Assembly: GCA_021817005.1 (NCBI GenBank)
Contig: JAKAWJ010000011.1
Span: 1 to 52,959, forward strand
DNA length: 52,959 nt
Reading direction: 5' to 3'
From: an archaeon
GTDB taxonomy: Archaea > Thermoproteota > Thermoprotei_A > Marsarchaeales > Marsarchaeaceae
The translations under genes were made by a program, and so were the position numbers. Below the pieces are notes generated by a model. It was given only the letters and a program-made list of their open reading frames with translations. It was not told where the DNA came from and made no database searches. Positions 42,457-51,644 of the stretch are shown here, one piece after another. Position 1 is the stretch's first letter. Each line of letters begins with the position of its first letter.

Positions 42457-43202
42457 CCAAAACGGAAGACTATGAATGGTTCCACTTGTGGTACCCAAGG
42501 ATCGTCAAGGCCCTCGGCCTAAACGTCGAAAACGACAAGGCGGCAACAGAGTTGGCCAGTTCACTATGCAATCGCGTGCCCACCGCCGAACGTCTCGCAC
42601 GCTCGCTGATAAAGGGGAAGACTTGTTACGTGCTTGGCGCCGGACCTTCACTGCCCGAGGCTTATTCCATGCAAGCGACACCACCTTCTGCTCTCGTGGT
42701 TGCCGCAGATGGAGCTGCGCGCCTGCTGATGGAGATGGGGTCGGCTCCTCCTCATATCCTCGTTACGGACCTAGATGGCGGTGACGACGTAATAGGCTGG
42801 TGTGCGAGGCAGTCAGTGATGTGCGTTCATGCCCATGGCGACAATATTGAATCCTTGCGAAGATTCTTGCCCTGTTTGGTAAAACTTCGGGCGAAAATAC
42901 TCCTCACTACTCAGAACCGCCCAGTGGATGGGGTAAAGAATTATTACGGATTTACTGACGGCGATAGAGCCGCATGGCTGTGCCATCACTTCGGTGCAAG
43001 AAATATTCGTTTAGTGGGTATGGACCTCGGTCGCAGAATCGGGCGGCTCTCGAAGCCGGCTGGAAGCAAAATCTTTTTGGCGCGAAAGATCAAAAAGCTC
43101 TCAATAGCACAGGAGCTATTGGTCAGACTCAGCCAAGAGGCTGATATATGTACTGTTCCTAAGTCTCCGCAACTGCCGGGGATTAGAGTTTGCGAAGAGT
43201 AA
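42453..43202 (+). CDS. mptE: 6-Hydroxymethyl-7,8-dihydropterin pyrophosphokinase (MptE type)
   Basis: Transfers diphosphate from ATP to 6-hydroxymethyl-dihydropterin before coupling to an aromatic acid in methanopterin/folate-type synthesis. The 249-residue DUF115 protein has CYVLGAGPSLPEAYS (about 56-70), AADGAARLLMEMG, PHILVTDLDGG, HAHGDNIESLRRF and GFTDGDRAAWLCHHFGARNIRLVGMDLG. It is the archaeal-type enzyme, unrelated to bacterial FolK. GTG start overlaps DUF447 by 4 nt. Confidence 0.9.
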   Translation: MTKTEDYEWFHLWYPRIVKALGLNVENDKAATELASSLCNRVPTAERLARSLIKGKTCYVLGAGPSLPEAYSMQATPPSALVVAADGAARLLMEMGSAPPHILVTDLDGGDDVIGWCARQSVMCVHAHGDNIESLRRFLPCLVKLRAKILLTTQNRPVDGVKNYYGFTDGDRAAWLCHHFGARNIRLVGMDLGRRIGRLSKPAGSKIFLARKIKKLSIAQELLVRLSQEADICTVPKSPQLPGIRVCEE

Positions 43203-43447
43203 TTGCTACGGCTGGAAAATGACTTCTAAACTTCTGAAATCGCTGTGGATAACACCTTACCTCTCACGCTTGACGCTCCACACTCAGGCTCTCCGATTAC
43301 GAAATCCATCTAAAGCCTGTTTTATTCACTTTCCAAAAAGCAAGTTGTTTATGTCTAATCTTTCTGAAGGACTCCAAAGGGTGGACTCCGCATCACATTC
43401 GAGCCCACCAATTGCTTTGTAACGCGAGTCGCATACGCTCTAAACTC

Positions 43448-43458
43448 AAGTTTAAAAT
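43448..43458 (+). promoter_or_regulatory. TATA box for the glyoxalase-fold gene
   Basis: AAGTTTAAAAT, about 27 nt before ATG 43481, predicting a leaderless transcript. The 278 nt between mptE and this gene otherwise hold no convincing gene. Confidence 0.5.
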
Positions 43459-43480
43459 CAATGTACCTTCGTGTGGGTTT

Positions 43481-43912
43481 ATGCCGAGACTTTGGGCGGT
43501 TACCGTCCTAGCTTTCGACCTCAACGAGGCAATCAAATTCTACAAAGATGCAATAGGTCTCGACCTGCTTGAGGATAGCCCATCGGGCGGTATGGCGATC
43601 TTTGATGTGGGTGGTATACCGTTTCTCATCAGGGTTCCTGAGCTGGGGGAAGATTGGAAGAGACCCAGCGCCCCAGCGAGCCTTTTCATCGAAGTGGATG
43701 ATATTCAGGAAGTATCGAAAAAAATTGCCTCTGCCAACGGCAGAATACTATTTGGTCCAGAGGAAGTTTCCGACGGCCAAATAAACATGGGCATAGAGGA
43801 CCCATCAGGAAACGAAATTATCGTGACCTCGAGGCCCAGCATGACGAGCGATTCCCAAAGTCAGGTGCTCTCTCCAGATATCGCCCAGGGTTCGGCTAAA
43901 CCTCTGTCATAA
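43481..43912 (+). CDS. Glyoxalase/VOC-fold protein
   Basis: A 143-residue vicinal-oxygen-chelate protein: VTVLAFDLNEAIKFYKDAIGLDLLED in the first repeat and LFIEVDDIQEVSKKI, GMEDPSGN-like MGIEDPSGNEIIVTS in the second. The usual metal His at the first strand is absent (VTVL), leaving Glu residues, so a metal-dependent glyoxalase I activity is doubtful. ATG 43481 is chosen from the TATA position. The last 17 nt overlap the convergent surE. Confidence 0.82.
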   Translation: MPRLWAVTVLAFDLNEAIKFYKDAIGLDLLEDSPSGGMAIFDVGGIPFLIRVPELGEDWKRPSAPASLFIEVDDIQEVSKKIASANGRILFGPEEVSDGQINMGIEDPSGNEIIVTSRPSMTSDSQSQVLSPDIAQGSAKPLS

Positions 43913-44687
43913 TCTGGCCGATAAGCTCAGTGGTTGATCTTAGGGCCTGTTCGGATCCAGAAGACATGCTGATTGGGGTCACAGATATATTATGTTCTAC
44001 GAGCACTGTGTGCACGTCGGTTCCCTCTCTGAGATTCTTGCTGATTCTGCCCCCCAGCCAATAGTATTTATTCCCTCTTGGATCCCTCCTTTCCAAAACA
44101 AATTCATCAAACATCGTCCTTGCCATCGGTGTGACTCTAATGCGTGTATGAGGCCCAATATGATTCGGAAAGTTCACACTGAGCACATCCGCCCCTTCCG
44201 GGAAGCCCTGCCTTAGAACTTCTTTTACGATGGCTCGAGTATAGCGTGCTGCGTCATCAAAGGCTTCGACCGGTGGTTCTCTTGAAGTGTCCATTAGCAT
44301 TGAGAACGCTATGCCTTTGATTCCATTCAGTGCTGCAGCAAGAGCCGCAGACACTGTTCCGCTTGTATAATACGACTGGAGTGTCAGGTTCTCCCCAAGG
44401 TTTATTCCACTAAGGACAAGCTTGATTTCCTTGGATTTGAAAAGTTTGTATCTAGCTAGAAAGACAGAATCCGTTGGTGAACCTGTCACCGCATACGCCC
44501 TGACACCATCAAGGGCCACCCTCTCAATTCTAAGTGGCTTGTAAAATGTAATACTCATTCCCGCTGCGCTTTGGGGACCATTCGGCCCCACAACCTCGAC
44601 TTCTTCGCCCAGCCCTTGAACCGAACGGAATAGCGCAAGAAGGCCCGGGCTCCTGACACCATCGTCATTCGTAATAACTAGCATCAC
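43896..44687 (-). CDS. surE: 5'-nucleotidase SurE
   Basis: Phosphatase for nucleoside monophosphates. The 263-residue protein has the metal-binding NDDG at residues 7-10, VVGPNGPQSAAGMS, YAVTGSPTDSV and VLSGINLGENL with the conserved Asn. Length fits. Start is ATG 44687 or the adjacent ATG 44684. Neighbouring genes do not suggest a special role. Confidence 0.93.
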   Translation of the reverse strand: MMLVITNDDGVRSPGLLALFRSVQGLGEEVEVVGPNGPQSAAGMSITFYKPLRIERVALDGVRAYAVTGSPTDSVFLARYKLFKSKEIKLVLSGINLGENLTLQSYYTSGTVSAALAAALNGIKGIAFSMLMDTSREPPVEAFDDAARYTRAIVKEVLRQGFPEGADVLSVNFPNHIGPHTRIRVTPMARTMFDEFVLERRDPRGNKYYWLGGRISKNLREGTDVHTVLVEHNISVTPISMSSGSEQALRSTTELIGQIMTEV

Positions 44688-44912
44688 TGTTCACCATTTC
44701 TCTCAAATCGGATTCCCAAGAAGCACAAAACCGTGATAAATGCTTCGATGGCTCTATCATTTATCCTCAGCGTCTCTACACTGTTTTTGAACGCTGATGG
44801 TCGCCTTCACCCTTCAAGGCGGATATTAGAACTGAAGCCGCCGAATTCCCTAAGGCGGATGGCGAAAATTTCATCGAATTGCGAAGCTAGTGTGCCCGCC
44901 CAAGACTAATCT

Positions 44913-46379
44913 TCAGAAAACTGTGGCTGATAGGGTTGTCACTGCATGCTTGGCCACCGCTATGACGGTTCCCTCCCCAAGGCCCAGCGCGATAGTAAGC
45001 ACGAGGCAGGTCAAGATAGGAATCATGTACCCAATGCGCTCAAGCCGAGGCCCTTGGGGAGGTGGGCTCTCACCAGCGAGCCCTATGTACATATTTTTGA
45101 TCACCCTCGCATAATAGTAGAGGCTGAGCGCGCTGTTCAGGACTCCTGCGATTGCGAGAAGTATCCAATATCCACCGACCTGAACTGATGCATAAAAAAT
45201 AAAGAACTTTGCCACAAAAACAGATAGAGGAGGAATGCCTGCCAAGCTGAGGAGCATTATGGTTAAGGAAAAAGCCGACAGTGGCGATTTCCGTGCGAGC
45301 CATGCATAGTCGTCTATGCTCTTAGCATTGTGCTCAGATTCAAAAAACTGTGCGACTATGAATGAGCCAGCCTTGGCAATGGCATAGGTGAGCATAAAGT
45401 ATAAAAGAACAGCATAAGAAAATGAAGTGCCAAGCGCTAACCCAATCAACATGTATCCGGACATTGCTATACTAGAGTATGCAAGCATCCTCTTCATACT
45501 GGTTTGAACAAGAGCAGCAAGATTGCCAAACGTCATCGTGAGGATGGACAGCAATCCGAAGATGACCTCCCAGTTCAAGCCTCCCAGCGCATAAATGGCT
45601 GGCCCCATCACCAAGAAAATACGCACCAAGGCGGCGAAGCCCATCACTTTGGATACGCTAGCGAGGTACGTGGTCGCGGGATAGGGAGCGCCCTCATATG
45701 TATCTGGCAACCACATGTGAAACGGAAAGGCTGCGATTTTGAATCCAAAACCGACTATCAGCAATATGACGCCCACATCAAGCAACTGAGAACTCTGAGA
45801 CGTCACTGAAAAAACGGAACTGATAGAAACGCTACCCGTCGCGATATAAATCAGTGATATGCCGTAGATTATGATCCCTGCGGAGACGGCACCAACAACG
45901 AAGTACTTTATCGCGGCCTCGGCCGAAAGTTTGCTACGTCTTGCATAAGCGACCATGCCGTAGGTAGCAGTGGTTGCCATCTCGAACACGACGAAGAGCG
46001 CAACCAGATTCGTGGAAGACGCTACAAAGAAGGAGCCAAGCACTCCCAATATCGCAAGAGAAGAAAATTCAAAGGCATACTCTGCCCTGCCGAGAAAGGA
46101 ACCGGCTGAGAGCATAACCAGGAGGGCGGATAGTGAAAATATCACCCCGAAATAGTATGCGAGCGAGTTAAATACAAAGGTGGAGTTAGCAAACGAGACA
46201 GTATTCCCACTTGAGGCGAGATACACAGACAACAAACAGGTCAGGGCCAACGCTGCTGCAGAGATGTACTGCGAGAGCCTCTTGTCTTCCCTTACCAAAT
46301 CCTGAACAAACAGGATTATCTGGGCAAGCACAAGAACGCCAACAGGAGATAGCCTAAGGAGTTCTGTGTAAGGGTTCAA
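44913..46379 (-). CDS. nuoN: NADH-quinone oxidoreductase subunit NuoN
   Basis: Antiporter-like proton-pumping subunit of Complex I, 488 residues with about 14 membrane helices. FVVFEMATTATYGMVAYAR holds the TM5 Glu, FKIAAFPFHMWLPDTYEGAP the TM7 Lys and the half-helix region, and KRMLAYSSIAMSGYMLIG the TM8-9 segment. TTG at 46379 follows nuoM after 7 nt. It is the last gene of the membrane-arm operon. Confidence 0.94.
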   Translation of the reverse strand: MNPYTELLRLSPVGVLVLAQIILFVQDLVREDKRLSQYISAAALALTCLLSVYLASSGNTVSFANSTFVFNSLAYYFGVIFSLSALLVMLSAGSFLGRAEYAFEFSSLAILGVLGSFFVASSTNLVALFVVFEMATTATYGMVAYARRSKLSAEAAIKYFVVGAVSAGIIIYGISLIYIATGSVSISSVFSVTSQSSQLLDVGVILLIVGFGFKIAAFPFHMWLPDTYEGAPYPATTYLASVSKVMGFAALVRIFLVMGPAIYALGGLNWEVIFGLLSILTMTFGNLAALVQTSMKRMLAYSSIAMSGYMLIGLALGTSFSYAVLLYFMLTYAIAKAGSFIVAQFFESEHNAKSIDDYAWLARKSPLSAFSLTIMLLSLAGIPPLSVFVAKFFIFYASVQVGGYWILLAIAGVLNSALSLYYYARVIKNMYIGLAGESPPPQGPRLERIGYMIPILTCLVLTIALGLGEGTVIAVAKHAVTTLSATVF

Positions 46380-46386
46380 TCAATAT

Positions 46387-47877
46387 TCACCATTTCACCA
46401 TATGGAAGAAATTGGTTACTGATGGCGAGATATACGACTGGATAAGCCCGGGATACACACCCAAAAGAATTATCAGTGCTGCGAAAATGGCCAAGGCCGC
46501 AAGCTCTGTACCCCTCAAATCGCGGTAAGCCGCCCCCTCCATCGGCTTAGAAAATATCATCCTTTGCAGCATCCACATGTAGTAGCCCGCCGTGAACGCA
46601 AGTATGATGGCCGCCACGATTCCTACTGCAACGTTGGCTGCAAACGCACCTGAGATTATCATAAACTCGCCAACAAAGCCACTTAGCCCAGGCAATCCTA
46701 CCGATGCGAGGCTTGCAAATGTCATAAAGCCGCCCAACCTAGGAAGCCAGTGGGCCAATCCACTGAGGCGGGGTATCTCACGTGTCCCGGTGGACTCACC
46801 AACGAAACCAGAGAGTAGGAAGAGCGATCCAACAATTATGCCATGGCTGAACATCTGAAACACGGCACCAACCAATCCTATAGAAGTGAGAGAGGCAATG
46901 CCAATTAACACGAATCCCATATGACTGATGCTGGATAACGCGACCATCCGCTTTACATCGGTCTGTCTGTAGGCCACCAAAGACCCGTAAAGTGCACTAA
47001 TTACGCCGAGCACGAGCAGAAAGGGGGCTGCCGAGTGAGCCACCTGAGGGATGAACTCAAACGCGAAGCGAATCATGGCATAGCCACCCATCTTCAACAG
47101 CAAACTAGCGAGCACCACGCTCACTGGACTGGGCGCTTCAACATGGGCATCCGGAAGCCAAGTATGAAACGGAAAAACCGGCATCTTGATGAGAAAGCCA
47201 AAGACCAATGTGCCGAAGATGGCATCTTTTGTAACCGCTGAGAAAGAGGGGCTCGCCAGTTTCGCAGCGATTGAAGTCATATTGAATGAAACTCCACCCG
47301 TTGAGAAGTATGCCAGGAATATTCCGATAAGCATGACCACGCTTCCAACATGCGTATAAAGCAAAAACTTGTATGATGAGTACTCTCTCCGTGGCCCACC
47401 CCATACGCCAATCAAAAAGAACATTGGTATTAGCACTATTTCCCAGAAGATGAAGAAAACAAACAGATTGAGAGAAGAGAATACTCCGATTATGCCACCT
47501 TCAGTAATCAGTAAAAGCGAATAGTAAAACGACCTGCGCGAGCTGATTTCCCTCATTGAAGAAAGTACAACACAGATCATTGTGAAAGCTGTGAGTATGA
47601 TTAATGGAACGCTGATGCCGTCAACTGCGAACTGTAGATTTATTCCCAGAGCCGGGAGCCAGTAGTAGACATGATACTCCGAAAAGGTCCCGAGAGACCA
47701 TTTGTATATATTCAGTCCGTAAGCGGAAAGCATTGCAAAAGAGAGCAATAGCTCTATGATCGTGGCGAGGAGAGCAATCTTGGGGACCAGCTCATCCAGA
47801 TTTCCTACCTGCGAAAGAGCAAGGAGCAGGCCGCCAGTCGCTAGCGGGAAGAATATGAGCGGAGTCAGGAAATCCAC
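46387..47877 (-). CDS. nuoM: NADH-quinone oxidoreductase subunit NuoM
   Basis: Antiporter-like Complex I subunit of about 496 residues with 14 predicted helices. FFIFWEIVLIPMFFLIGVWGG holds the TM5 Glu, GFLIKMPVFPFHTWLPDAHVEAPSP the TM7 Lys and LPDAHVEAP signature, and KRMVALSSISHMGFV the TM8-9 segment. GTG 47877 gives a family-like start; TTG at 47895 overlaps nuoL by 14 nt and is possible. Confidence 0.95.
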   Translation of the reverse strand: MDFLTPLIFFPLATGGLLLALSQVGNLDELVPKIALLATIIELLLSFAMLSAYGLNIYKWSLGTFSEYHVYYWLPALGINLQFAVDGISVPLIILTAFTMICVVLSSMREISSRRSFYYSLLLITEGGIIGVFSSLNLFVFFIFWEIVLIPMFFLIGVWGGPRREYSSYKFLLYTHVGSVVMLIGIFLAYFSTGGVSFNMTSIAAKLASPSFSAVTKDAIFGTLVFGFLIKMPVFPFHTWLPDAHVEAPSPVSVVLASLLLKMGGYAMIRFAFEFIPQVAHSAAPFLLVLGVISALYGSLVAYRQTDVKRMVALSSISHMGFVLIGIASLTSIGLVGAVFQMFSHGIIVGSLFLLSGFVGESTGTREIPRLSGLAHWLPRLGGFMTFASLASVGLPGLSGFVGEFMIISGAFAANVAVGIVAAIILAFTAGYYMWMLQRMIFSKPMEGAAYRDLRGTELAALAIFAALIILLGVYPGLIQSYISPSVTNFFHMVKW

Positions 47878-47881
47878 TGCG

Positions 47882-49756
47882 TCATAGCACCTCAAACAGC
47901 AAAATCAGCAGCACTGCCCCGATCACCATTACTGCAACATAGTTACGAATCTCGCCAGTCTCCATAGACCTGAAATCTCTTCCCAGTTTAACCAGAGACC
48001 TACCTATCCCATTGACGAGCCCATCAAGAGCGAACCGGTCGAAATAGTCGAGGGCCAACGCAATGCCATTCTCTACACCTGCGGCCACCCTGTCGTACGC
48101 CGCGTCAAAATAATAACTTCTCATTATCAGGTTCCGCAATTTCGAAAGGACTCGTCCGCTGCTGAATCTCTCTGGGGGAACTGTGGCCCTGATATACACC
48201 AAATATGCAAGCCCAATTCCTGTCAACGCGAACGCGAGGGTCAGCAGCCCGACATAAGACGGGGCCTGTGGCGTCGCACCGAGGGAGGCTGCATACGTGA
48301 CGAACGGCTGGAATACATCCATTAGTGGAGACCAAAGCCAACCGGTTACTAAGGTAAATCCTATCAGGATAACCATCGGGATGGTCATCGTTAAGGAAAC
48401 CTCGTGAACCTCTTTTGTAGCTCCACTCTTTGGGGGAAGTATGAACGCCACAAAGAAGGCGCGAAATATGTAAGCCGCCGTGAGCAGGGCAGATATCAGA
48501 ACCAGTAAGTAAATCCAAAAGTCCCCTGTGACCAAACCGTACTGGTAAGCCGCCCCAATTATCAGGTCCTTACTAAAGTAGCCATTAAACGGTGGGATTC
48601 CACTCAGTGCGAGACCTCCTATCAGAAACGCGAGCCCCGTCACCTTCATTTTCTTTAGCAGACCCCCCATTTCTCGCAGGTCCCTAGCACCCGTGGCATG
48701 CAGGATAGCTCCCGCGGATAGAAAGAGCATCGCCTTGAACACTGCATGATTCATCAGGTGAAACATCGCGGCGCCATACGCCCCGACTCCTAACGCCACC
48801 ATCATGTAGCCAAGCTGACTCATAGTGGAATAGGCGAGTACTCGCTTTATGTCAAAGGAGACGAGCCCCATGGTGGCTGCTACAAAGGCCGAAAGTGCAC
48901 CTATAGCACCAACAACTAACAATGCGTAGGGAGCCACCTGGAAGAATGGATATAACCGGGCCACAAGGTAGACCCCTGCGGCTACCATGGTAGCCGAGTG
49001 TATCAACGCACTGACCGTGGTCGGCCCTTCCATCGCATCGGGGAGCCAAGGAAAGAGAGGAAGCTGCGCAGATTTTCCAATCGCGCCTGCAAACACAAGC
49101 AGCGCTATTATGGTGCGCATCTGAGGAGAAGAAATCAGTGTAGCTGGAGAGGAAAGAATTGCAGGAAGATTAAGTGTGTGACCATTGGTGTAGAGAAGGA
49201 TCATGCCGATCAGAAAGCCAACGTCGCCCACCCGGACCAGCACAAACGCCTTCTTTGCTGCAGAAGCTGCCTCTGGCTTGGTATACCAGAATCCGATTAG
49301 TAGGTAAGAACATGCACCGATGAGCTCCCAGAAAACATACATGAGAATGACAGAGTCCGCAAGTGCAAAACCAAGCATCGAGCCCGTAAATATCATCATC
49401 TCCGTCCAGTATCTGGGTAGGCCCTCCTCGTGTGACATGTACTCAAGCGAATAAACGAGTATTAGCGTTGCAATTCCGGAGGTGATTGTGATCATCAGCG
49501 CGCTCAGTCCATCCAAATAGAATCCGACGTCAATACTGGTCGCAGTGCCGGGAAGAAGCCACTGCACGCTGACATTATATGGAATCGAAGGAAGAGTGAG
49601 CAAAGCTCCTGCAGAAATTACTGTCGAAACGGCACACGCAAAGATTGCCACAAAGGAGCCTTTTCTGGGAAGTTTATCCCCTGCAAATATGGGAAATGGG
49701 GACAAAATCAGCGGTACTACGGGTACCAGCCATACCAGTTCTGCGAATGAAGCCAT
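47882..49756 (-). CDS. nuoL: NADH-quinone oxidoreductase subunit NuoL
   Basis: Largest antiporter-like subunit, 624 residues with about 16 helices. LMYVFWELIGACSYLLIGFWY has the TM5 Glu, GAIGKSAQLPLFPWLPDAMEGPTTVSALIHSATMV the TM7 Lys and the typical NuoL sequence, and KRVLAYSTMSQLGYM the TM8-9 segment. The C-terminal part with NLIMRSYYFDAAYDRV contains the lateral amphipathic helix. The end is followed by nuoM. Confidence 0.95.
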   Translation of the reverse strand: MASFAELVWLVPVVPLILSPFPIFAGDKLPRKGSFVAIFACAVSTVISAGALLTLPSIPYNVSVQWLLPGTATSIDVGFYLDGLSALMITITSGIATLILVYSLEYMSHEEGLPRYWTEMMIFTGSMLGFALADSVILMYVFWELIGACSYLLIGFWYTKPEAASAAKKAFVLVRVGDVGFLIGMILLYTNGHTLNLPAILSSPATLISSPQMRTIIALLVFAGAIGKSAQLPLFPWLPDAMEGPTTVSALIHSATMVAAGVYLVARLYPFFQVAPYALLVVGAIGALSAFVAATMGLVSFDIKRVLAYSTMSQLGYMMVALGVGAYGAAMFHLMNHAVFKAMLFLSAGAILHATGARDLREMGGLLKKMKVTGLAFLIGGLALSGIPPFNGYFSKDLIIGAAYQYGLVTGDFWIYLLVLISALLTAAYIFRAFFVAFILPPKSGATKEVHEVSLTMTIPMVILIGFTLVTGWLWSPLMDVFQPFVTYAASLGATPQAPSYVGLLTLAFALTGIGLAYLVYIRATVPPERFSSGRVLSKLRNLIMRSYYFDAAYDRVAAGVENGIALALDYFDRFALDGLVNGIGRSLVKLGRDFRSMETGEIRNYVAVMVIGAVLLILLFEVL

Positions 49757-49758
49757 AA

Positions 49759-50061
49759 TTATCCCTTGAGCTCATTAATTCGGTCCAAGTCAATCGTCTT
49801 ATGGAGTTTGTCCAGCAACAAGACAATGGCTATTCCGATTGCAGCTTCAGCAGCTGCTACTGAAACCCCAATAACAGCGAGAGCTACACCCTCCTCCGTA
49901 TGAACCACGGAAGCATAGCCAACGAAATTTAGATTGGCCGCGTTTAGAATCAGCTCGATCGCCATCAACATTCTTACCGCATTCCGCGAAGTCAGCACCC
50001 CGTACACGCCTGTTGCAAAGAGAAGAGCAGAGAATACCACTACTTGGTCGAGAAGTATCAA
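49759..50061 (-). CDS. nuoK: NADH-quinone oxidoreductase subunit NuoK
   Basis: A 100-residue, three-helix Complex I subunit. GVYGVLTSRNAVRMLMAIELILNAANLNFV carries the conserved TM2 Glu and VAAAEAAIGIAIVL the TM3 Glu. TTG at 50061 shares TTGA with the stop of nuoJ. Confidence 0.94.
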   Translation of the reverse strand: MILLDQVVVFSALLFATGVYGVLTSRNAVRMLMAIELILNAANLNFVGYASVVHTEEGVALAVIGVSVAAAEAAIGIAIVLLLDKLHKTIDLDRINELKG

Positions 50062-50570
50062 GCGTTCTTCCCCTCATTTGCTTCCTTCTTTACAATGTAG
50101 ATTGCCCCGAGACCCACTGTGACTAGTAATCCTGCGAGAGCGTAAAGAACCCCCTTGAACTCGGTATAGAGTGAAGGCGCGATAGCGGAAACTGGCCCAG
50201 GTATGCCCCCCAAGACGGAAGTGTCCATCAAGCCCGATCGAGCCACCAAAAAGAAGAGCACAACTGACAGGATGAGATAGGAGAGGTTTGTTCGCGAGAG
50301 CAGTCGTCTCCTTTTCGCTGGTGCTTCCTTCCTTGTTAACATGACACCAAAAAGAAATAGCACCATGACGGCCCCTGCGTAGATAAGCAACTGAATCATC
50401 GCCATAAAGAGCGAATCCATTAGCGAGAACGCAGCTGCTACTCCCACGAGGGCCAGTATCAGGTAGGCCGCAGAGCGCACAATCTCCTTTGAGACGACGA
50501 CGCCCAAGGCGGAGATGATGGTGACGCCTGCCACGAACATGAACAAGATTTCGGAATACGCCATATTCAC
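50058..50570 (-). CDS. nuoJ: NADH-quinone oxidoreductase subunit NuoJ
   Basis: A 170-residue Complex I membrane subunit with five helices. VRSAAYLILALVGVAAAFSLMDSLFMAMIQLLIYAGAVMVLFLFGVML is recognisable NuoJ, including the central pi-bulge helix region. Here a single gene serves where some thaumarchaea have two nuoJ-like genes. It begins immediately after nuoH stops. Confidence 0.92.
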   Translation of the reverse strand: MNMAYSEILFMFVAGVTIISALGVVVSKEIVRSAAYLILALVGVAAAFSLMDSLFMAMIQLLIYAGAVMVLFLFGVMLTRKEAPAKRRRLLSRTNLSYLILSVVLFFLVARSGLMDTSVLGGIPGPVSAIAPSLYTEFKGVLYALAGLLVTVGLGAIYIVKKEANEGKNA

Positions 50571-51644
50571 TCACAAGGTCAAGAGATGGTGCACAACGGC
50601 AAAGTTTGCGACGTAAGGCGTTAGCACCAGCCACACCACGCTTGACGGAACCAGAACTTTCCAACCCAAATTCAACATCTGGTCAATCCGTACTCTGGGA
50701 TATGCCGCTCTAATCCATACCAGCACCGTGAAAACTACGATTGTTTTGGCAAAAATCCAGACCAGCCCGGGGATAGGAGCGGGTCCGACCCATCCCCCGA
50801 GAAACAGGCAAGTAATGATGGCAGAACCTGCAAAGGCACGAATGTATTCAGAAAGGTAAACGAGCAGAAATTTGGAGCCTCCATATTCCGTGTTCCAGCC
50901 TGCGACGAGTTCCGAATCGGCCTCAGTAAGGTCGAAGGGTGTCCGTTCGAGCTCAGCAAGCATCGCTATAAGAAAGAGAACAAATGCAGGCAATTCCAGT
51001 ATCAGAAACGGCCAAGACGCTGATTGAACTTCGATGATTTGAAAGAGGTTCAGAGAGCGAGTGAGTGCAACTACACTCAGAAAAGAGAGAACCAGAGGGA
51101 TTTCATAGCTAATGAGTTGGGCTGCCGAACGGAATCCACCAATAAGCGTGTACTTACTTCCACCCGCCCACCCCCCAAACAGGACAAGAACGGGTTCCAT
51201 GGCAAAGAAGCCGAACGCTACAAGCAAACTGGGGTCAAAGTTTGAGATAACAAAGCTGGAAGGATGGAAGGAGCTAGGAAAAAGAGAAGATACCGCATAA
51301 TCGAAGGGGATTGCAACAAGTACAACAAAGGAAGTGGCGACCGCAAGCACTGGCACTATATCATAAATTGTCCTGTCAGCGAGCTCAGGTGTGAATACCT
51401 CCTTGGAAATGAACTTTATGGCATCCGCGAACAGCTGTAAAGAGCCGTAGCGACCCACTTCGGTCGGCCCATATCTTGACATAATTCTGGCCCAAAATTT
51501 CCTTTCGATATAGATTTCAATCAGAGAGCCTATACTAACCACTATAAAAGCGACGATTGCTACTGCGATGAGCCTCAGTATCAGATTTCCAGAAACCAAA
51601 CCAACTACCGAAGCCAAGCTGAGAAAGTCTCCGGTCAAAGCCAC
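50571..51644 (-). CDS. nuoH: NADH-quinone oxidoreductase subunit NuoH
   Basis: A 357-residue, eight-helix subunit at the junction with the peripheral arm that forms part of the quinone channel. ERKFWARIMSRYGPTEVG is the first signature; LAELERTPFDLTEADSELVAGWNTEYGG is the acidic quinone-cavity loop; and VWIRAAYPRVRIDQMLNLGWKVLVP the last. GTG at 51644 overlaps nuoA by 10 nt. Confidence 0.95.
   Translation of the reverse strand: MALTGDFLSLASVVGLVSGNLILRLIAVAIVAFIVVSIGSLIEIYIERKFWARIMSRYGPTEVGRYGSLQLFADAIKFISKEVFTPELADRTIYDIVPVLAVATSFVVLVAIPFDYAVSSLFPSSFHPSSFVISNFDPSLLVAFGFFAMEPVLVLFGGWAGGSKYTLIGGFRSAAQLISYEIPLVLSFLSVVALTRSLNLFQIIEVQSASWPFLILELPAFVLFLIAMLAELERTPFDLTEADSELVAGWNTEYGGSKFLLVYLSEYIRAFAGSAIITCLFLGGWVGPAPIPGLVWIFAKTIVVFTVLVWIRAAYPRVRIDQMLNLGWKVLVPSSVVWLVLTPYVANFAVVHHLLTL

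Noticed and set aside
43219-43422. 67-codon frame between mptE and the glyoxalase-fold gene
   Set aside because: Composition is not protein-like, there is no promoter at the right spacing and no recognisable motif.
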